Assembly (NCBI RefSeq): GCF_000699445.3
Contig: NC_067195.1
Coordinates: 68,630,591-68,694,590 of the forward strand
Reading direction: 5' to 3'
DNA length: 64,000 nucleotides
Source of the DNA: Schistosoma haematobium
Taxonomy: Eukaryota; Platyhelminthes; Trematoda; Strigeidida; Schistosomatidae
Position 1 is the stretch's first letter. The number at the start of each line of letters is the position of its first letter. The notes below the pieces were generated by a model, which was given only the letters and a program-made list of their open reading frames with translations, had not been told where the DNA came from and ran no database searches. A program made the translations under genes and the position numbers. Shown piece after piece: positions 24,276 to 35,490 of this stretch.

Positions 24276-24504
24276 ACCCTAACCCTATGGACAAGTTTCT
24301 ATACCATATGCATTATGAATTCAGAACCTCTGAATCTTTATCAAACCTTAACAAGTTTTTAAATCATGTAAAAGAAGCATACCCACTGTGATTCATTACT
24401 TACCTACAATATATTTCCACTTGATACTAACTGCCTTCTGATTGGCTATAATTGTTAGGGTCATTTAAGATTCGTTCAAAGGTCGTCGCTAAATTAGTCT
24501 CGCC
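24276..24504 (-). repeat. Right terminal inverted repeat of the foldback-like insert
   Basis: This is the inverted partner of 21073-21297. It ends GTCTCGCC and is followed at once by AACATGTCTTATC, where the outer LINE coding sequence resumes. The bounded insert is about 3.43 kb. Long inverted repeats with an 8-9 bp duplication occur in Mutator-like and foldback elements; no transposase is present to decide. Confidence 0.7.
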
Positions 24505-24780
24505 AACATGTCTTATCTTTTACTTCCGTCTAGGACTGATCATTTGAGAGGGCATTCGAAGAAAGTTCAAAAACCGAGATCAAATCGTCTACTTATGGAG
24601 TTTGGTTTCTCGCACCGAGTAGTGAATTACTGGAATTCTCTACCGGAACACGTGATATCAGCACCTTCTGTTGATATATTTAAAACGACATTGAACCTCT
24701 ACAGTGTAACAAACTGAAAGGATTAATATAGGTCGATAGACTTCCTATCCTTATTACTTTAGACTGTAATGAGCCATGCT
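24505..24780 (+). pseudogene. C-terminal end of the outer CR1-like LINE
   Basis: A 69-residue stretch (24508-24717) reads MSYLLLPSRTDHLRGH and then FSHRVVNYWNSLPEHVISAPS, parallel to the inner copy end at 23954-24184. It continues the reading left off at 21072 (DDLGIKM). The two pieces are the halves of one LINE split by the insert. The 3' end lies near 24780, after a TATCCTTATTACTT sequence also seen after the inner copy. Confidence 0.8.
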
Positions 24781-24939
24781 TTTTGGAAGGCGGAAATTCT
24801 AGGTCTTGGTTCTTCCAGTTGATATCTTAATTCAAATATAACGCTTTAAAAGCATAAGAACGTTCGTTTAGCATATATCCAAGGTATTTTCTACCCATAC
24901 AAGTATCGTCTTCCACGGTCTAATTAATTGGACACCATT

Positions 24940-25345
24940 GTAGTATTTGAATTACAGTATGAACTAGGAATCCTAGAAATAACGTAATCGGATCAAGAAC
25001 TAATAGATAACCACAAACGAATGTACTGTATCTAGAATTCGAAATCAAGCATTCATCAAGTACAAAGGTATCATTAGTTCATTCAGACACCACAACCATA
25101 CTTCCTTAAGTTTTTCGATTCATTTTTTCAATTTGTTCCTTAGATCATTAAAAGTCATTTTTTTCTGTTATCATTAAGTGACTGTAATGCTTAGAAGTAT
25201 TTGAATCATTATGTGAACTAGGACTCGCCGAAATAACTCAATAAAGGCTTGATGGAATTAAATGAGCACAAACGAACATATTGTATTTAGAATTCGAAAT
25301 CAGGAAGCCATCAAGTACAAAGGTAACATTAGTTTATACAAGCAT
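24940..25345 (+). repeat. Two tandem copies of a dispersed ~150-bp repeat
   Basis: Copies lie at about 24940-25095 and 25185-25345. Shared landmarks are TGAACTAGGA, GAAATAAC, AGAATTCGAAATCA, ATCAAGTACAAAGGTA and a CACCACA-like end. Related, more diverged copies are at 43985-44145 and 49730-49890. No coding capacity is seen. The family was not identified. Confidence 0.6.
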
Positions 25346-25384
25346 CACAGTGACAAGTACTAGTAAACACGTATATTTCAGGCT

Positions 25385-25627
25385 TCAGTTTTGCGTGTAT
25401 TTTGAATGCTTACTTTTTCTTCTCATTACCGACGAGTGAAATTGTAATACTTCAAGGTCGCGATGCACCAACGGTACATCTTCAAGGACGTGTCCAGTAG
25501 AACATGCTCGATAACAGATTCCGCTAGCAGAAGGTCGTAAGAATGAAGTTTTGCTGGCTCTAGGTCCTTTAGCTCCTCTAAATCCCATATAGTTAGACTT
25601 GTAGAAAATTAGACACTTATAAAACAA
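25385..25627 (-). CDS. Unrecognised short open frame, possible exon
   Basis: This minus-strand open frame of 80 residues is more GC-rich than its surroundings and begins its interesting part at YMGFRGAKGPRASK. A CTACAAG just upstream could be a splice acceptor and GTAATGAG inside could be a donor. I recognise no domain. It may be an exon of an unknown gene or a repeat remnant. Confidence 0.15.
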   Translation of the reverse strand: MFYKCLIFYKSNYMGFRGAKGPRASKTSFLRPSASGICYRACSTGHVLEDVPLVHRDLEVLQFHSSVMRRKSKHSKYTQN

Positions 25628-25639
25628 GTTGCTGTCGAT

Positions 25640-27497
25640 CCTTTAGTGTGAATAATGGAAACTTACACCTCACGTGTTTCCAGGGATAGGACACTCATCA
25701 AAGAATTTTCTGTGCATCAGTTTGTCGGTATTTAATGTATATGTCACGGAATTAAGGATTACTGTCAGGGGGGGAAATAGCAGATGTGAAGGCATAATAC
25801 GCTATAGACTCAGCTAGTCTTTTGCGTACACGCAAAGTCGTCTGACCTCCTCCCATATCAACCTGCTGACATGACGGTGTTTAAATGCCTAGCTAATTAG
25901 CTAGGTTTATAGGGATTTCTTCGGCTGAGTAATAGATATAACTAGGAATTACAGTAAAGTTTGTCTGCCAACTCTGACAGAAAAGCCCGCCATAACTGCC
26001 TCTTGATTCTGCTCACTAAAGCTCGAGTGAGATTACTTAATTTCAATAACCTAGGCTACTTTTCGTTTTTGCACGTTTTCCTGTGACTAACTGAAAACCA
26101 TCTCAACTCTCGAAGCCAATCATTAAACACTTAGTATTAGTCTAAAAAATTGGTTCCATATCAGCTGGACTTAAGCCATGATCAAGAAAACGAAAGCTCA
26201 GTAATTGCCCAGAGACAAGTGTGTTAACCTATTTATCCAGAGGAATGTATCTCCATACGGCCGAACTACCAATTTTCTCACAATGCAACTGTAACTGAGT
26301 AGAATGATACCTGTGTGTGTAAAATATATGACTAGCGCGGAAGAACTTAATAATTACCCCAGCCAATACATAAGACCGCATATTTGCCGCAAATATGCTA
26401 GGTTTGTAGTACTACCTCATATCCCACGTTACAATGTGCTCACAAGATCCAGTCCCGAAGTTATTCCTAATTGATAGAAGCAGATCAGTCATTGTATGCC
26501 ACAAAATATCTTGGTAACCAGTAGACGGGCCGAGTGTCTTTCGTCAGCCAAATTCGGATTCCGTAGAGAACCCAACTGACATAGAACAACAAACTCGGTT
26601 ACAGGAAACAGCCAGATCCGAATCATCTCGAGAAAGCGCGATCCACTCATCTTGGGCTGTATTCCAAAGGTTATGACTGGAAGTCCCAGATTATTAGTCT
26701 TAGTTCACTTGGTTACTTATAAACAGTTAACGAAACAAAAAATGCTTTGCTAGCAACTAGAAAATAATTCGTTGAAAAAACATCGCTAGAGAAAACTCAA
26801 CAAAGAGTAAACATTGACTTTCTTGCAATGTTAATTATCCAGGCAATCGGAAACTAAAATCTAAGTACTTCATATGGCCATGAAAAATCATGGGTGAAGG
26901 CAGAAAGCAAATAAGAAATCGTAGAATCCTAACAAGGGATGCAAGTCATATGTGTACTTCAGCATATGTTACACATATGAATGTTTGCAAGTAATATTCA
27001 ATTTACAATCAAAAATTGAAGACAGCTTTCCTGGTCTAATGTTGACCAGGGTGACAGATTCACCATAGTATTTGACAAGAACAATAGTTATACAAATGTA
27101 TTTGTGTCAACATGCTTAAAACTGTTGTGCAAACATGTAGACAAATAAATAAAAGCAGAAACAGAACTGTACATGGCAAAACAAAATAGATGGGAAAATT
27201 TCTATCAATTTAACTGTATCGGTTTGTACGCTGCTATGGTTATTCGAGAAAACAATGGTAATCTTAATAATAGGAACTTTACTAAAAGTGACAATAATCC
27301 ATTCAACTAATTAATAAATGAAATATGACTTGGGAAGGAAGAATACATAAACAATACAACATAGAAAACGAAGTTGCAAAGGATGACAAGACTCAGGAAT
27401 GCAAATAGTATATAATTGCTGATTAGGGTTACAAAAAAAGAGAGTTCTATAAACACATAATGATGACCCGGTTTGGTTAAGTCTTCATCATTTATAT
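25640..27497. other. Intergenic, nothing recognised
   Basis: No long frame, LTR, LINE motif or RNA gene was found. The stretch to about 26700 is somewhat GC-richer and contains a short palindrome (AGCTAATTAGCT near 25890). The rest is AT-rich. Confidence 0.5.
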
Positions 27498-27503
27498 TTT
27501 ATT
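27498..27503 (-). terminator. Candidate poly(A) signal of the Ariadne gene
   Basis: AATAAA on the minus strand, about 180 bases after the stop codon of the Ariadne-type gene. The position suits the end of its 3' UTR. Other AT-rich hexamers lie nearby, so the choice is tentative. Confidence 0.4.
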
Positions 27504-27683
27504 GATATTACTGAGAGTGCATATACATAAGCAAAACTACTGAGGTACGCATGAACGAGGGAAAATAGAAAAACTGATATCAACGAGATCATAGTGATTC
27601 AAAAATAGGAACTATACACATGGAAACGAAGACTGTGGTAGTCTATGTGCGTGTGGATGGATGAACATACATTTACGCAAACA

Positions 27684-28780
27684 CTAACAAGTGTCAGATT
27701 GCTCCCAAAATCCTTTATCATAACCTTCATGTACGTGATCTAAAAGGACATTTCGGCGACTTTCACAATATCTGGCTTTATCTTGCATTTTCTGTTTTAA
27801 TTCATTTAAATTGATATTAGATAAATCACGATCTAGATATTCCGATAACTGTTCTGTAGATTGTTCTAAATCACTTTGATTACTTTCAAATATTAATGAA
27901 TGATTGTTTTTTTTTAGGAAATAAGCAAAAGCATAAGTATACATGAGTGTTCTTCGACAGCGACAAAGAATTTCAACTAATTTTTTGAAAAATTTAACAT
28001 CTATCCAAGATGTTCCATGAGCTTGCATTGATTCCATTTTACTTTGCACTGTTTCATATAGACGTGCCTCAAACCTCAACGACTGCATATGATTTAAATA
28101 ACGATTTGAATAAAAAAGATAGCGATCAAGTGATAACCTTGAACTAGCTTGAGCTTCTCTAGCCAATTTAGCAGCGGAGTCGTCATAACGATTGCATGTG
28201 TACCATCGTGATCCATGGGGCTCCCATCGATCTAGACACATCCAACAAAATTCATGCTTACAATCAACATTCCGACAGGTCATGTGATTACAACCACCAT
28301 TTTTTTCTATAGTTGCACGACATTTTGGACACTCTTTAGTGTTAGCTGCAATCCAGCCAAGCGTACCGCTATCATTTTCAAGCTTTTTAATCCATGTTCT
28401 TAACTGTTCACAGCGAACTGGATCATGCCATGGTTGACCACAGGCAAAACAAAAGCATTCACCACAGTTAGTACAAGTGATTTGATATGGTTCTCGGGGA
28501 CCAAAGCAACGCACGGCATGTCCACAGTTAACACCTGGACACCAAGTTAATGCACGATTATGGAGAACAAAACTACTAGATATCAGCTTGTGAAAATGCT
28601 TGCGTACATTTTGATCAGTAATCATTTGAAACACAACCTCATCTTCAACAATTATACGACAATTGGATGAAGGACAATAAATTCGGTCAATTTGACTTTC
28701 TTCCATTATTTTAATTTTAAGATAACGCTGCCAACAAGTTAAACAAAAGTAGTGAGCGCAAGACAATCCAAACATTTGAC
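27684..28780 (-). CDS. ARIH1: Ariadne-type RBR E3 ubiquitin ligase, exon 4 (main exon)
   Basis: RBR ligases take ubiquitin from an E2 onto a RING2 cysteine and pass it to the substrate. Joined with the three upstream exons, the product is 495 residues (fly and human relatives are about 500-560). This exon finishes RING1 ([17 protein letters not shown]). It then carries the in-between-RING domain (about 210-255), RING2 from C281 with the catalytic cysteine at 294 in GGCNHMTC, and the Ariadne helical domain (about 330-490) including [34 protein letters not shown] and [17 protein letters not shown]. The exon begins after TATATTTAG; its first two bases complete a serine codon with exon 3. No breaks are seen. 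The family match is close along the full length, nearest to Ariadne-1. Confidence 0.96.
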
Positions 28781-30385
28781 CTAAATATAGGAAAGCAACG
28801 AGAGATTAAATCGAACAAATTTTGGGACGTTTTCTGACTACTGGAAGTTATGGTGTCGAGTGACTTGAGAAAACTTACGAAGATTTCAAAACTAACGAAT
28901 TTTAATAGTCACACTATGTTTTAATGGTGGATAACATTTATTGATAGATTTGAGCAGTTTATTTAAGTTAAACCTTACATTGATTTTTCTGAGTCATTTA
29001 CTTAAGTATGATCTTTGTCTTATCCAAGAGTATTTGTCAATTTAGCGAAGTAATATTACAGACCAACTACATTCTCTATTCTGCAAACTGTAACAGATTT
29101 GAAATATTTGACCTCTGATTATTTCACTTAATATCATACACAAAGCCATACCCAGCTTTCTAAACATTTAAGTTTAAATGTTGAACTGTACTGCAAATTC
29201 AATAATGATGAGAAATAAAAATAAACAAACCCTGATGGAAGTCTATGAAATTGATTGTGCAGTCAGTAGCACATATGGTATTGCCTCGAGTAGTACAGAA
29301 GACCAATTTGTGACTATCCTCTTATGGTTTTAAATGAAAAACACGAATATTTTTATTTGGATAGCTTGGTATAGTTATTCCTAGGTTCATGCTATTTTCA
29401 TATGACCAAATAACTCAAAAGTAGCAATCAGTTTATAACTAATTTATTGGTTACAAGGAGGCTTGCATTTTTATTGATCAGTACAATATTCGTTGAACAT
29501 AAGGCCGTGAATATTACAAGCCATAACAATCCACTGGAACTATTTGATCTTTGATATATTTATTCATATGAAAATTACAGTAGTTAAGCAGATAACCTGT
29601 TTTGAAATTCAGCTTAGAAAATCTTTACACAATTTACCGCGTTTGATACATCATTTTTATTCATAGGAATGATCTTCATTGACCACAAGTATTCATGAAG
29701 ACAAGAGAATCAAGTAATAAAACGGAATGAAAAAACCACAGTACGAGTTGATGAACAAAAGCCTTTAGCCACATGAGTTACCTACACCGTAAGAACCCGT
29801 ACAAGAAATCATACAATGTCCAGAATAAATAAATGTGGACAAAATCACTTACACATTTAAGTAAAAATAAACTAAATGAATACGTTTTTAGTGCCATAAA
29901 TTGTCGTGTAAGGAATAGTCAATGAACAGCTGATTATTTTTTCAAAGTAAATTAGTGAAAGTCTATTGATGATCATAAAATCATATGATGTATATAATAA
30001 TAGTTACAATAACGTAATTGGTGGACTGAAAGTGAACATTTAGGAAAATATGATTTTTCTTTTACAGCATAAATATTGTTACATTTTCACTAGAGAGAAG
30101 AATAACAAGGGTCAAATGATAGGTTTATCATGTGCAAACACTTTAACTAATAAAATCGACGAATCGATTATATAACAATTAGTAGTTTACACTTTCTATT
30201 CTAACATCAGTACTATTCTATGCTTTACAGTAAACAGATATCTATTCACATTGCAATTTGTACTGTAAGTCATTTTTCTTGAAAAGTCGATATATTACTT
30301 GAACAAATATAATACACCCATCATAATTACACATAGAATGTTGATTACTTATTAACAGGAAAAGGTACACTATTAAATAGCTAGC

Positions 30386-30440
30386 AGTGGAATCCAGGAT
30401 AGGCGTTTCGACTTATTTTGAACACTTCAGATGAATGTGC
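30386..30440 (-). ncRNA. Decayed hammerhead ribozyme (Sm-alpha-like)
   Basis: Read on the minus strand it aligns with the other copies in the window: the strand after the cleavage site is CCTGGATTCCACTGC, and CGAAAC precedes it. The catalytic core is changed (CTGAAGT instead of CTGANGA) and the cleavage triplet is ATC. Self-cleavage is unlikely. A piece of the repeat head lies at about 30540-30590 in the other orientation. Confidence 0.6.
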
Positions 30441-30606
30441 CTGCATCCTAGAGTTGACATTCACTGAGGGACTCAAATTCAAAATATAAAAGGGATAGTC
30501 AAATCCATTTCAAATTGAATTAAAACTTACACTCGTTACACAAGTGAGTGGCTAACTGGACTCAGTAGCCTAGTTAATAATATTCTGTCATTTAAATTAC
30601 TGAGTG

Positions 30607-31690
30607 GGTCAGTCAGCAACAACATAGAACTTCGTACATCAGCTCGAGTTGCATGGAGATGCAGTTGTCGATTCAAATCCCATGGTGGTCGGGGTAGTAA
30701 ATGCATAAGCAGTAATCGGAAAGACTAGGGTTTCAAAATGTTATTCAAGGAGTATAATCCAGTGAAATAAATTTGGAAAGAGAAAAAAGGGACATGAAGA
30801 ATTCAGAAGATTAGAAGTTAAGAGAACAAAAAGAGTGGATGCACTTGCACTATCGCAAACAATTTTCAGCCATATCATTCAAGGTCTCTAATCATCGGTT
30901 GCTATCGTCTTGCGGATCCCAACCAGGTAGTCTACACCTAACAACATGGCTCAATCCACTTGTCAGTGACTTCATGGACTTGTGCCATGTTTTGGTCTGG
31001 CCGCCCCTAGCTTTCTCCCAACCTACTCCTACACCATTGAACATCGCACGTCGAGGCAGTCGGTGATTGGACATACGTAACGCGTGTCCCAGCCATCTCA
31101 ACTGATGAAGTTCTACTACTTCATCCATTGGTTTGCCATCCTTACCTAGTACCCGTTTCCTAACAACTGCATTACTTACTCGGTGGTCCCAGGATACACG
31201 AGCAATATTTCGAAGACACCTATGATCGAATACTAGTAACCTGCGAATATACTCTACTCTTACCGGCAATGTTTCACTGCCATAAATGACGCAAGTTGGC
31301 AAAAGCTAGTCGAGCCTTCCGTATCCGTGCTGAGATTTTGTCACACACCAGACCACAAGGGCTGATGAAACTCCCATGATAAGTGAAGTGGTCGACACGC
31401 TCAACTACTCCACTCCCTAACATTAGTACGGGTGTCGATGCGACCCAATCCTGAAGCAACATTTTACATTTCGAAGGCGAGAATCGCATCCCGAACATGC
31501 TTGCATTGTTGCTTAGAGTGGTCAGAAGACTCTGCATTTTGTCAGCGTTTTCACCAAATGGCACTATGTCATCGGCATATTCTAAGTCACCAAGTGAATC
31601 TCCCGATAAAAGTTCAACTCTGGGATGCAGGTACATCGATCTAACGTGTCCCAAACCGGAAGCGCGCGTTCTGGACACATTCCATTTATT
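30607..31690 (-). mobile_element. RTE-like LINE fragment A (RT C-terminal part and 3' end)
   Basis: Minus-strand coding runs from 31678 (LGDLEYADDIVPFGE with the catalytic YADD) through a frame change near 31290 to 30892 (YGSETLPVRVEYIRRLLVFDHRCLRNIAR, WLGHALRMSNHRLPRRAMF). The rest down to about 30607 is the non-coding 3' end. The endonuclease and the first half of the reverse transcriptase are missing, as expected for a 5'-truncated LINE. Relatives of its 3' end occur at 34835-35110, 36927-37180 and 49990-50240. It reads in the same direction as the Ariadne gene. Confidence 0.8.
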
Positions 31691-31692
31691 CT

Positions 31693-31821
31693 ACACAAAC
31701 TTGAGTTTATTTATTTATTTGAACACATAAATATTGGTACAAGAGGGCACCAAATATATATGCAACACACAAAACAATGAGAATTCGACGAGAAAAAAAG
31801 GACAATAACCACCAGATTAGT

Positions 31822-31878
<57 letters not shown>

Positions 31879-33600
31879 GAGGAAACAGAGAGGTAAAACC
31901 AGAAGAAATCTTTCAGTTAAGGAAGATACAACCACTTTTATGAAGAAAGTGAAAGAAGGTTACAGCAGGATTGCAACTGGCTTCTATTCTGAACCATATC
32001 TGATAACGTCTCTATGGCCACTGTGTTGCACCATCTCTCAAACCCCAGCCAGGGAGTCGTGAAGGACCAACACAAACCAGCCCTTTGCAGCCTTCTTCCA
32101 TACCCCGACACCATGTCATACACTGACCAACTCTCCGCTTTTTCCAACCAGTCCCAGAGTCGACAAATAATGCACGACGTGGAATTCTCTGGGACGACAT
32201 TCGTAGAACATGTCCAAGCCACCGAAGTCGATGTTTCAAGACGGTGACATCAGTTGGATTATCGTCTCTGCGCCCGAACACACGATGCCGAACCTCGACA
32301 TCACTACTGACATGGTGTTGCCACTGGATGTCAGCAATCCTTCGGAGACAACGATGATCAAACACAGAGAGTCGTCTAACATCCTCAACTCGGAGAGACC
32401 AGGTTTCACAAGCATAGAGCAAAACTGCTCTCACCGACGCGTTGTAGATCCGACCTTTTACAGCCAGACTAACATCACGAAGGCGCCAAAGATGACCCAG
32501 ATTGGCATAAACCACTCTGGCTTTCACTATACGTGCATTGGTCTCATAACTCACACCCCCACCAACACTTACGCAGCTACCTAGATACACGAACTTCTCG
32601 ACTACTTCTATCTGCTCACCATCCAGGGTGAGTACAGGATTAGAATCCTGCCAGTCTTGTAGAAGTACTTTGCACTTCGATGGTGCAAAGCTCATACCGT
32701 ACCTACGGACATTGATTGACAACTGATTAAGTGCGCATTGGATGGCTTGAGTATCATCGCACAGTAAGACAATATCATCCACATACTCAAGGTCGAGTTT
32801 TTTTCCAGACAACAGATCCACACCGCCACTATTTACATCCATCAGAGCTGTTTCCAGAATGCCATCGATGGCAAAATTGAAGAGGAATGGTGAGATTGGA
32901 CAACCCTGTCTAACCCCACTGCTCGAATGACACAATGGAGAAAGGTGGTTGTATATAGGGCCTTTAGGATGTTAATAAACTTCTCAAGCACACCCTTCTT
33001 CAATAGACAATCCCAGAGAACAGTCCTATCCAACGAATCGAAGGCAGCCCTGATGTCAAGAAACACAACGATTGTTGGCCTTTGATAAGTATGGCGGTGT
33101 TCTAACATTTGGAGGAGGGTGAAGATATGATCAATACATCCTCGACCGGAGCGAAAACCAGCCTGCTCCTCGCGAGCCAATCTTTCTCAAGTTTTGAACA
33201 ACCTACAAAATATGACGGAAGCCAATAGCTTGGACGCAATCGATAGTTCTTACAGGAACGACGTGAACCATTTTAAAGATAGGGACAACTATCGGCTCAT
33301 TCCATGACGTTGGTACACTCTCTAGCTCCCAGACCTTTGTAAACAACGTCGTCAGTTACTTAGTCAGAAAGCCACCACCATCTTTAAAAAGGGCCGGAGG
33401 TAAGTCATCTGGGCCAGGTGATTTCTAGCGCTTCAAGAGTTGGAGTTCCTTGCAGACTTCCGCCTCAATTGGTGGATCAGTCGTCACTGGCCATGGAGGG
33501 CGGGACAGTCTGACCGATGTTGCCGGCGCAGCAGACCAGTTGAACTGCCCTTCGAAGAATTCACACAAACGTGAGTTAAGAGATACGTCCAAGCAATCCG
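31693..33600 (-). mobile_element. RTE-like LINE fragment B (reverse transcriptase to 3' tail)
   Basis: On the minus strand, coding remains begin near 33600 (PPIEAEVCKELQLLKR, then KSPGPDDLPPALFKDGG). They continue at 33180 (REEQAGFRSGRGCIDHI, FLDIRAAFDSLDR) and 32935 (GVRQGCPISPFLFNF, YVDD box, LRWLGHVLRMSSQRIPRRALF), ending near 31912. Stops and frame changes break it. The 3' UTR contains a TTA microsatellite and ends in an AAATAAATAAATAAA tail near 31693. The same last 70 bases occur at 38535-38605. It is related to fragment A but clearly a different subfamily. Confidence 0.85.
31823..31878. repeat. (TAA)n microsatellite
   Basis: About 18 uninterrupted trinucleotide units, AAT/ATA on the plus strand, within the 3' UTR of LINE fragment B. 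The poly-Tyr open frame across it is a by-product. Confidence 0.95.
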
Positions 33601-34292
33601 CATAGGACGCATATATGATGATGAAAACAGCCAAAATATTAACAATGGAATAATCCAAACCATTTTGAATTGAATTACACTACAACATAGTTTGTTTTGG
33701 TCATTTTCCACTCTATTTTCAATATGAATGACTTCTAAACGAAATATATATAGTCCTTCTCTAGTGCTGATCGAATTTGAATGGTTGAGTATCATGTCAG
33801 TTATTTTTTCAAACACGAGAAAAAGGTTAGGACATCTTAATTATAAACAACTCTAAAACAATTATCATCTGATATGACGCTATCGTGAACCAATTAATTA
33901 ATTTGATAGAAAACAATGATTTGTCAGTTTTAAGCTTAGTGAACAGTAAATATTATTGACTGGAATACATTTTTTAAGTATCAAAACCTGTATGGTGTGT
34001 AATTGGAATGATAGTTTTGATTAATTTAAGGTGATTAAAGGGAATTCCATCTATCCACCGGATTTTGGTAATAAAAATAGCTAGAGATTGTTAAGTTATA
34101 TGTATATTAAAAGTCGTGATATAAAATGTAGTTTAAACGTAAGATATTTCTGATTGGATATGTCCCACCCTTAGGTGAAACAAGAGCATCTACATAGTTT
34201 GTAGATATCAGTGAAACTTAGTCCATACTAGCAAGAAACACGGGTCTGGAATCTTCTGACAACTGGCTTAAAATATTTGATATAGGGTAATA

Positions 34293-34294
<2 letters not shown>

Positions 34295-34346
<52 letters not shown>
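34295..34346. repeat. (AT)n microsatellite
   Basis: Twenty-six uninterrupted AT units, inside intron 3 of the Ariadne gene and about 130 bp downstream of exon 3. Confidence 0.95.
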
Positions 34347-34348
<2 letters not shown>

Positions 34349-34479
34349 CACGACATATTACAGCTCTCTTCACAAGTTATCAGACATGTAAAATTCCAGA
34401 TGAACAAAAAGATAAATGTTTATATCGACGGTTAACACATAAGCTCTCAATATTTCACATTGATAATGAAAAATCTTAC

Positions 34480-34554
34480 TTGGAGTAGTTGGTAGGAAAC
34501 ATATATCACAAACGATTTCGTTTTTCTTTTCACACAAATTCCTTGATCCTGTCA
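34480..34554 (-). CDS. ARIH1: Ariadne-type E3 ligase, exon 3 (start of RING1)
   Basis: A 75-nt exon bounded by TATTTTTTAG on its 5' side and GTAAGA on its 3' side. It encodes TGSRNLCEKKNEIVCDICFLPTTP, supplying the first two zinc cysteines of RING1 (C121 and C124). It joins exon 2 within a Val codon and exon 4 within a Ser codon, giving [19 protein letters not shown] across the junction, a proper RING1 spacing. Too short to find by ORF length; found from the missing half of RING1. Confidence 0.93.
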
Positions 34555-34834
34555 CTAAAAATAGAATTTATAGAGATTACATATGCCACAAATCCTAATA
34601 AAAGGTTGTTTTAATGATTTCAAGTGATGATATAGTTAGGAACATTTTTATTATCATCTACTGTTCGTTTATTAAATATGGACTACATAATTAGCACCAG
34701 ACGGACAGTTACACAAGCAGTAACAATATAGAGCTTGGCCTAGCACAGATATGAGTTGACCCAAGTTGCCACAAAACATTAGCAGTGATAAAAACGACTA
34801 AACCTTGGAAATATGGTTTGAACAAACATTGGGA

Positions 34835-35110
34835 AAGTATGTGTGAAGGAAAACTAGAATTCACTATCAAGAAGATTAAGAGAGAATGCGTCTACACTAC
34901 TATGAACGTTTCTGGGACATGTCACTCAAAGTCTCAAAGAACTAATCGCCGTTATTAAGCAGAGCACAGTCAAGTAGTCCGAATCTACCATGAGTCAGAT
35001 GAACAGTCTGCGACTTCATGAGCTAACGCAGTGTCATAGGTTTGGCTGCCTCTACCTTCCTATCAACCTAATACGCCAGCAAGCGTTGCCAGTAAGGGTA
35101 GGTTGTGGTT
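34835..35110 (-). mobile_element. Decayed 3' end of RTE-like LINE family A
   Basis: This aligns by eye with 30780-31060: the GTGCACT...CACTATC region, CATNTCACTCAAAGTCTC, and the stretch coding the HRLPRRA-like part. Many changes remove all coding. It lies in intron 2 of the Ariadne gene. Confidence 0.5.
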
Positions 35111-35219
35111 AGGGATATGTGACACACATAATAACCACCTCAGTCGATGAAAATATAAAATCTTATCAACTTGGTTTTCTACCTACATTAGCCTAGTGCT
35201 TTATGCCTAGCCTTAGTAG

Positions 35220-35490
35220 TTATGGCAACTCGAAATGATGTACGTACGTACGAAGTTTTACGTTGTTGACTGACTGAACCTTAGCAGTGCTTACTTGGTC
35301 ATTCCACAAATCCTATACCAGTAACTCTTACACTGCCCGTTATTTTCCAGTGCTAAAACTAGATGGAAAAAGCGAAGAGGTGGTCAGCTTATCACATGTT
35401 GCAGTGATGTGATAGTTGGATGTATAAGACTGGGACTTGTCAATCCATTATGACTGCCTGATTTGGGCCAGACGGTAGTGCAATTCAGTT
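35220..35490 (+). mobile_element. Decayed RTE-like LINE C-terminal fragment, plus strand
   Basis: The plus-strand translation near 35360-35480 reads RWKKRRGGQLITCC and then a LGLVNPL-like stretch, parallel to GWKKRRVGQCMTWCRG at the end of LINE B. It also has the family landmark ACGTACGTACGAAGTT near 35240. It opposes the direction of the neighbouring fragments and the host gene. Part of intron 2. Confidence 0.5.

Larger units (their letters stand above)
28781..34479 (-). other. Intron 3 of the Ariadne gene
   Basis: A 5.7-kb intron with GTAAGA at its 5' end (34479-34474) and TATATTTAG at its 3' end. It holds two RTE-like LINE fragments in the gene's sense orientation, a decayed hammerhead ribozyme, a TAA microsatellite and a TA microsatellite. 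The parts 28790-30370 and 33600-34290 hold nothing recognised. Confidence 0.85.

Noticed and set aside
31711..31935. Open frame with a poly-tyrosine run
   Set aside because: It is the translation of the (TAA)n microsatellite in a LINE 3' UTR.
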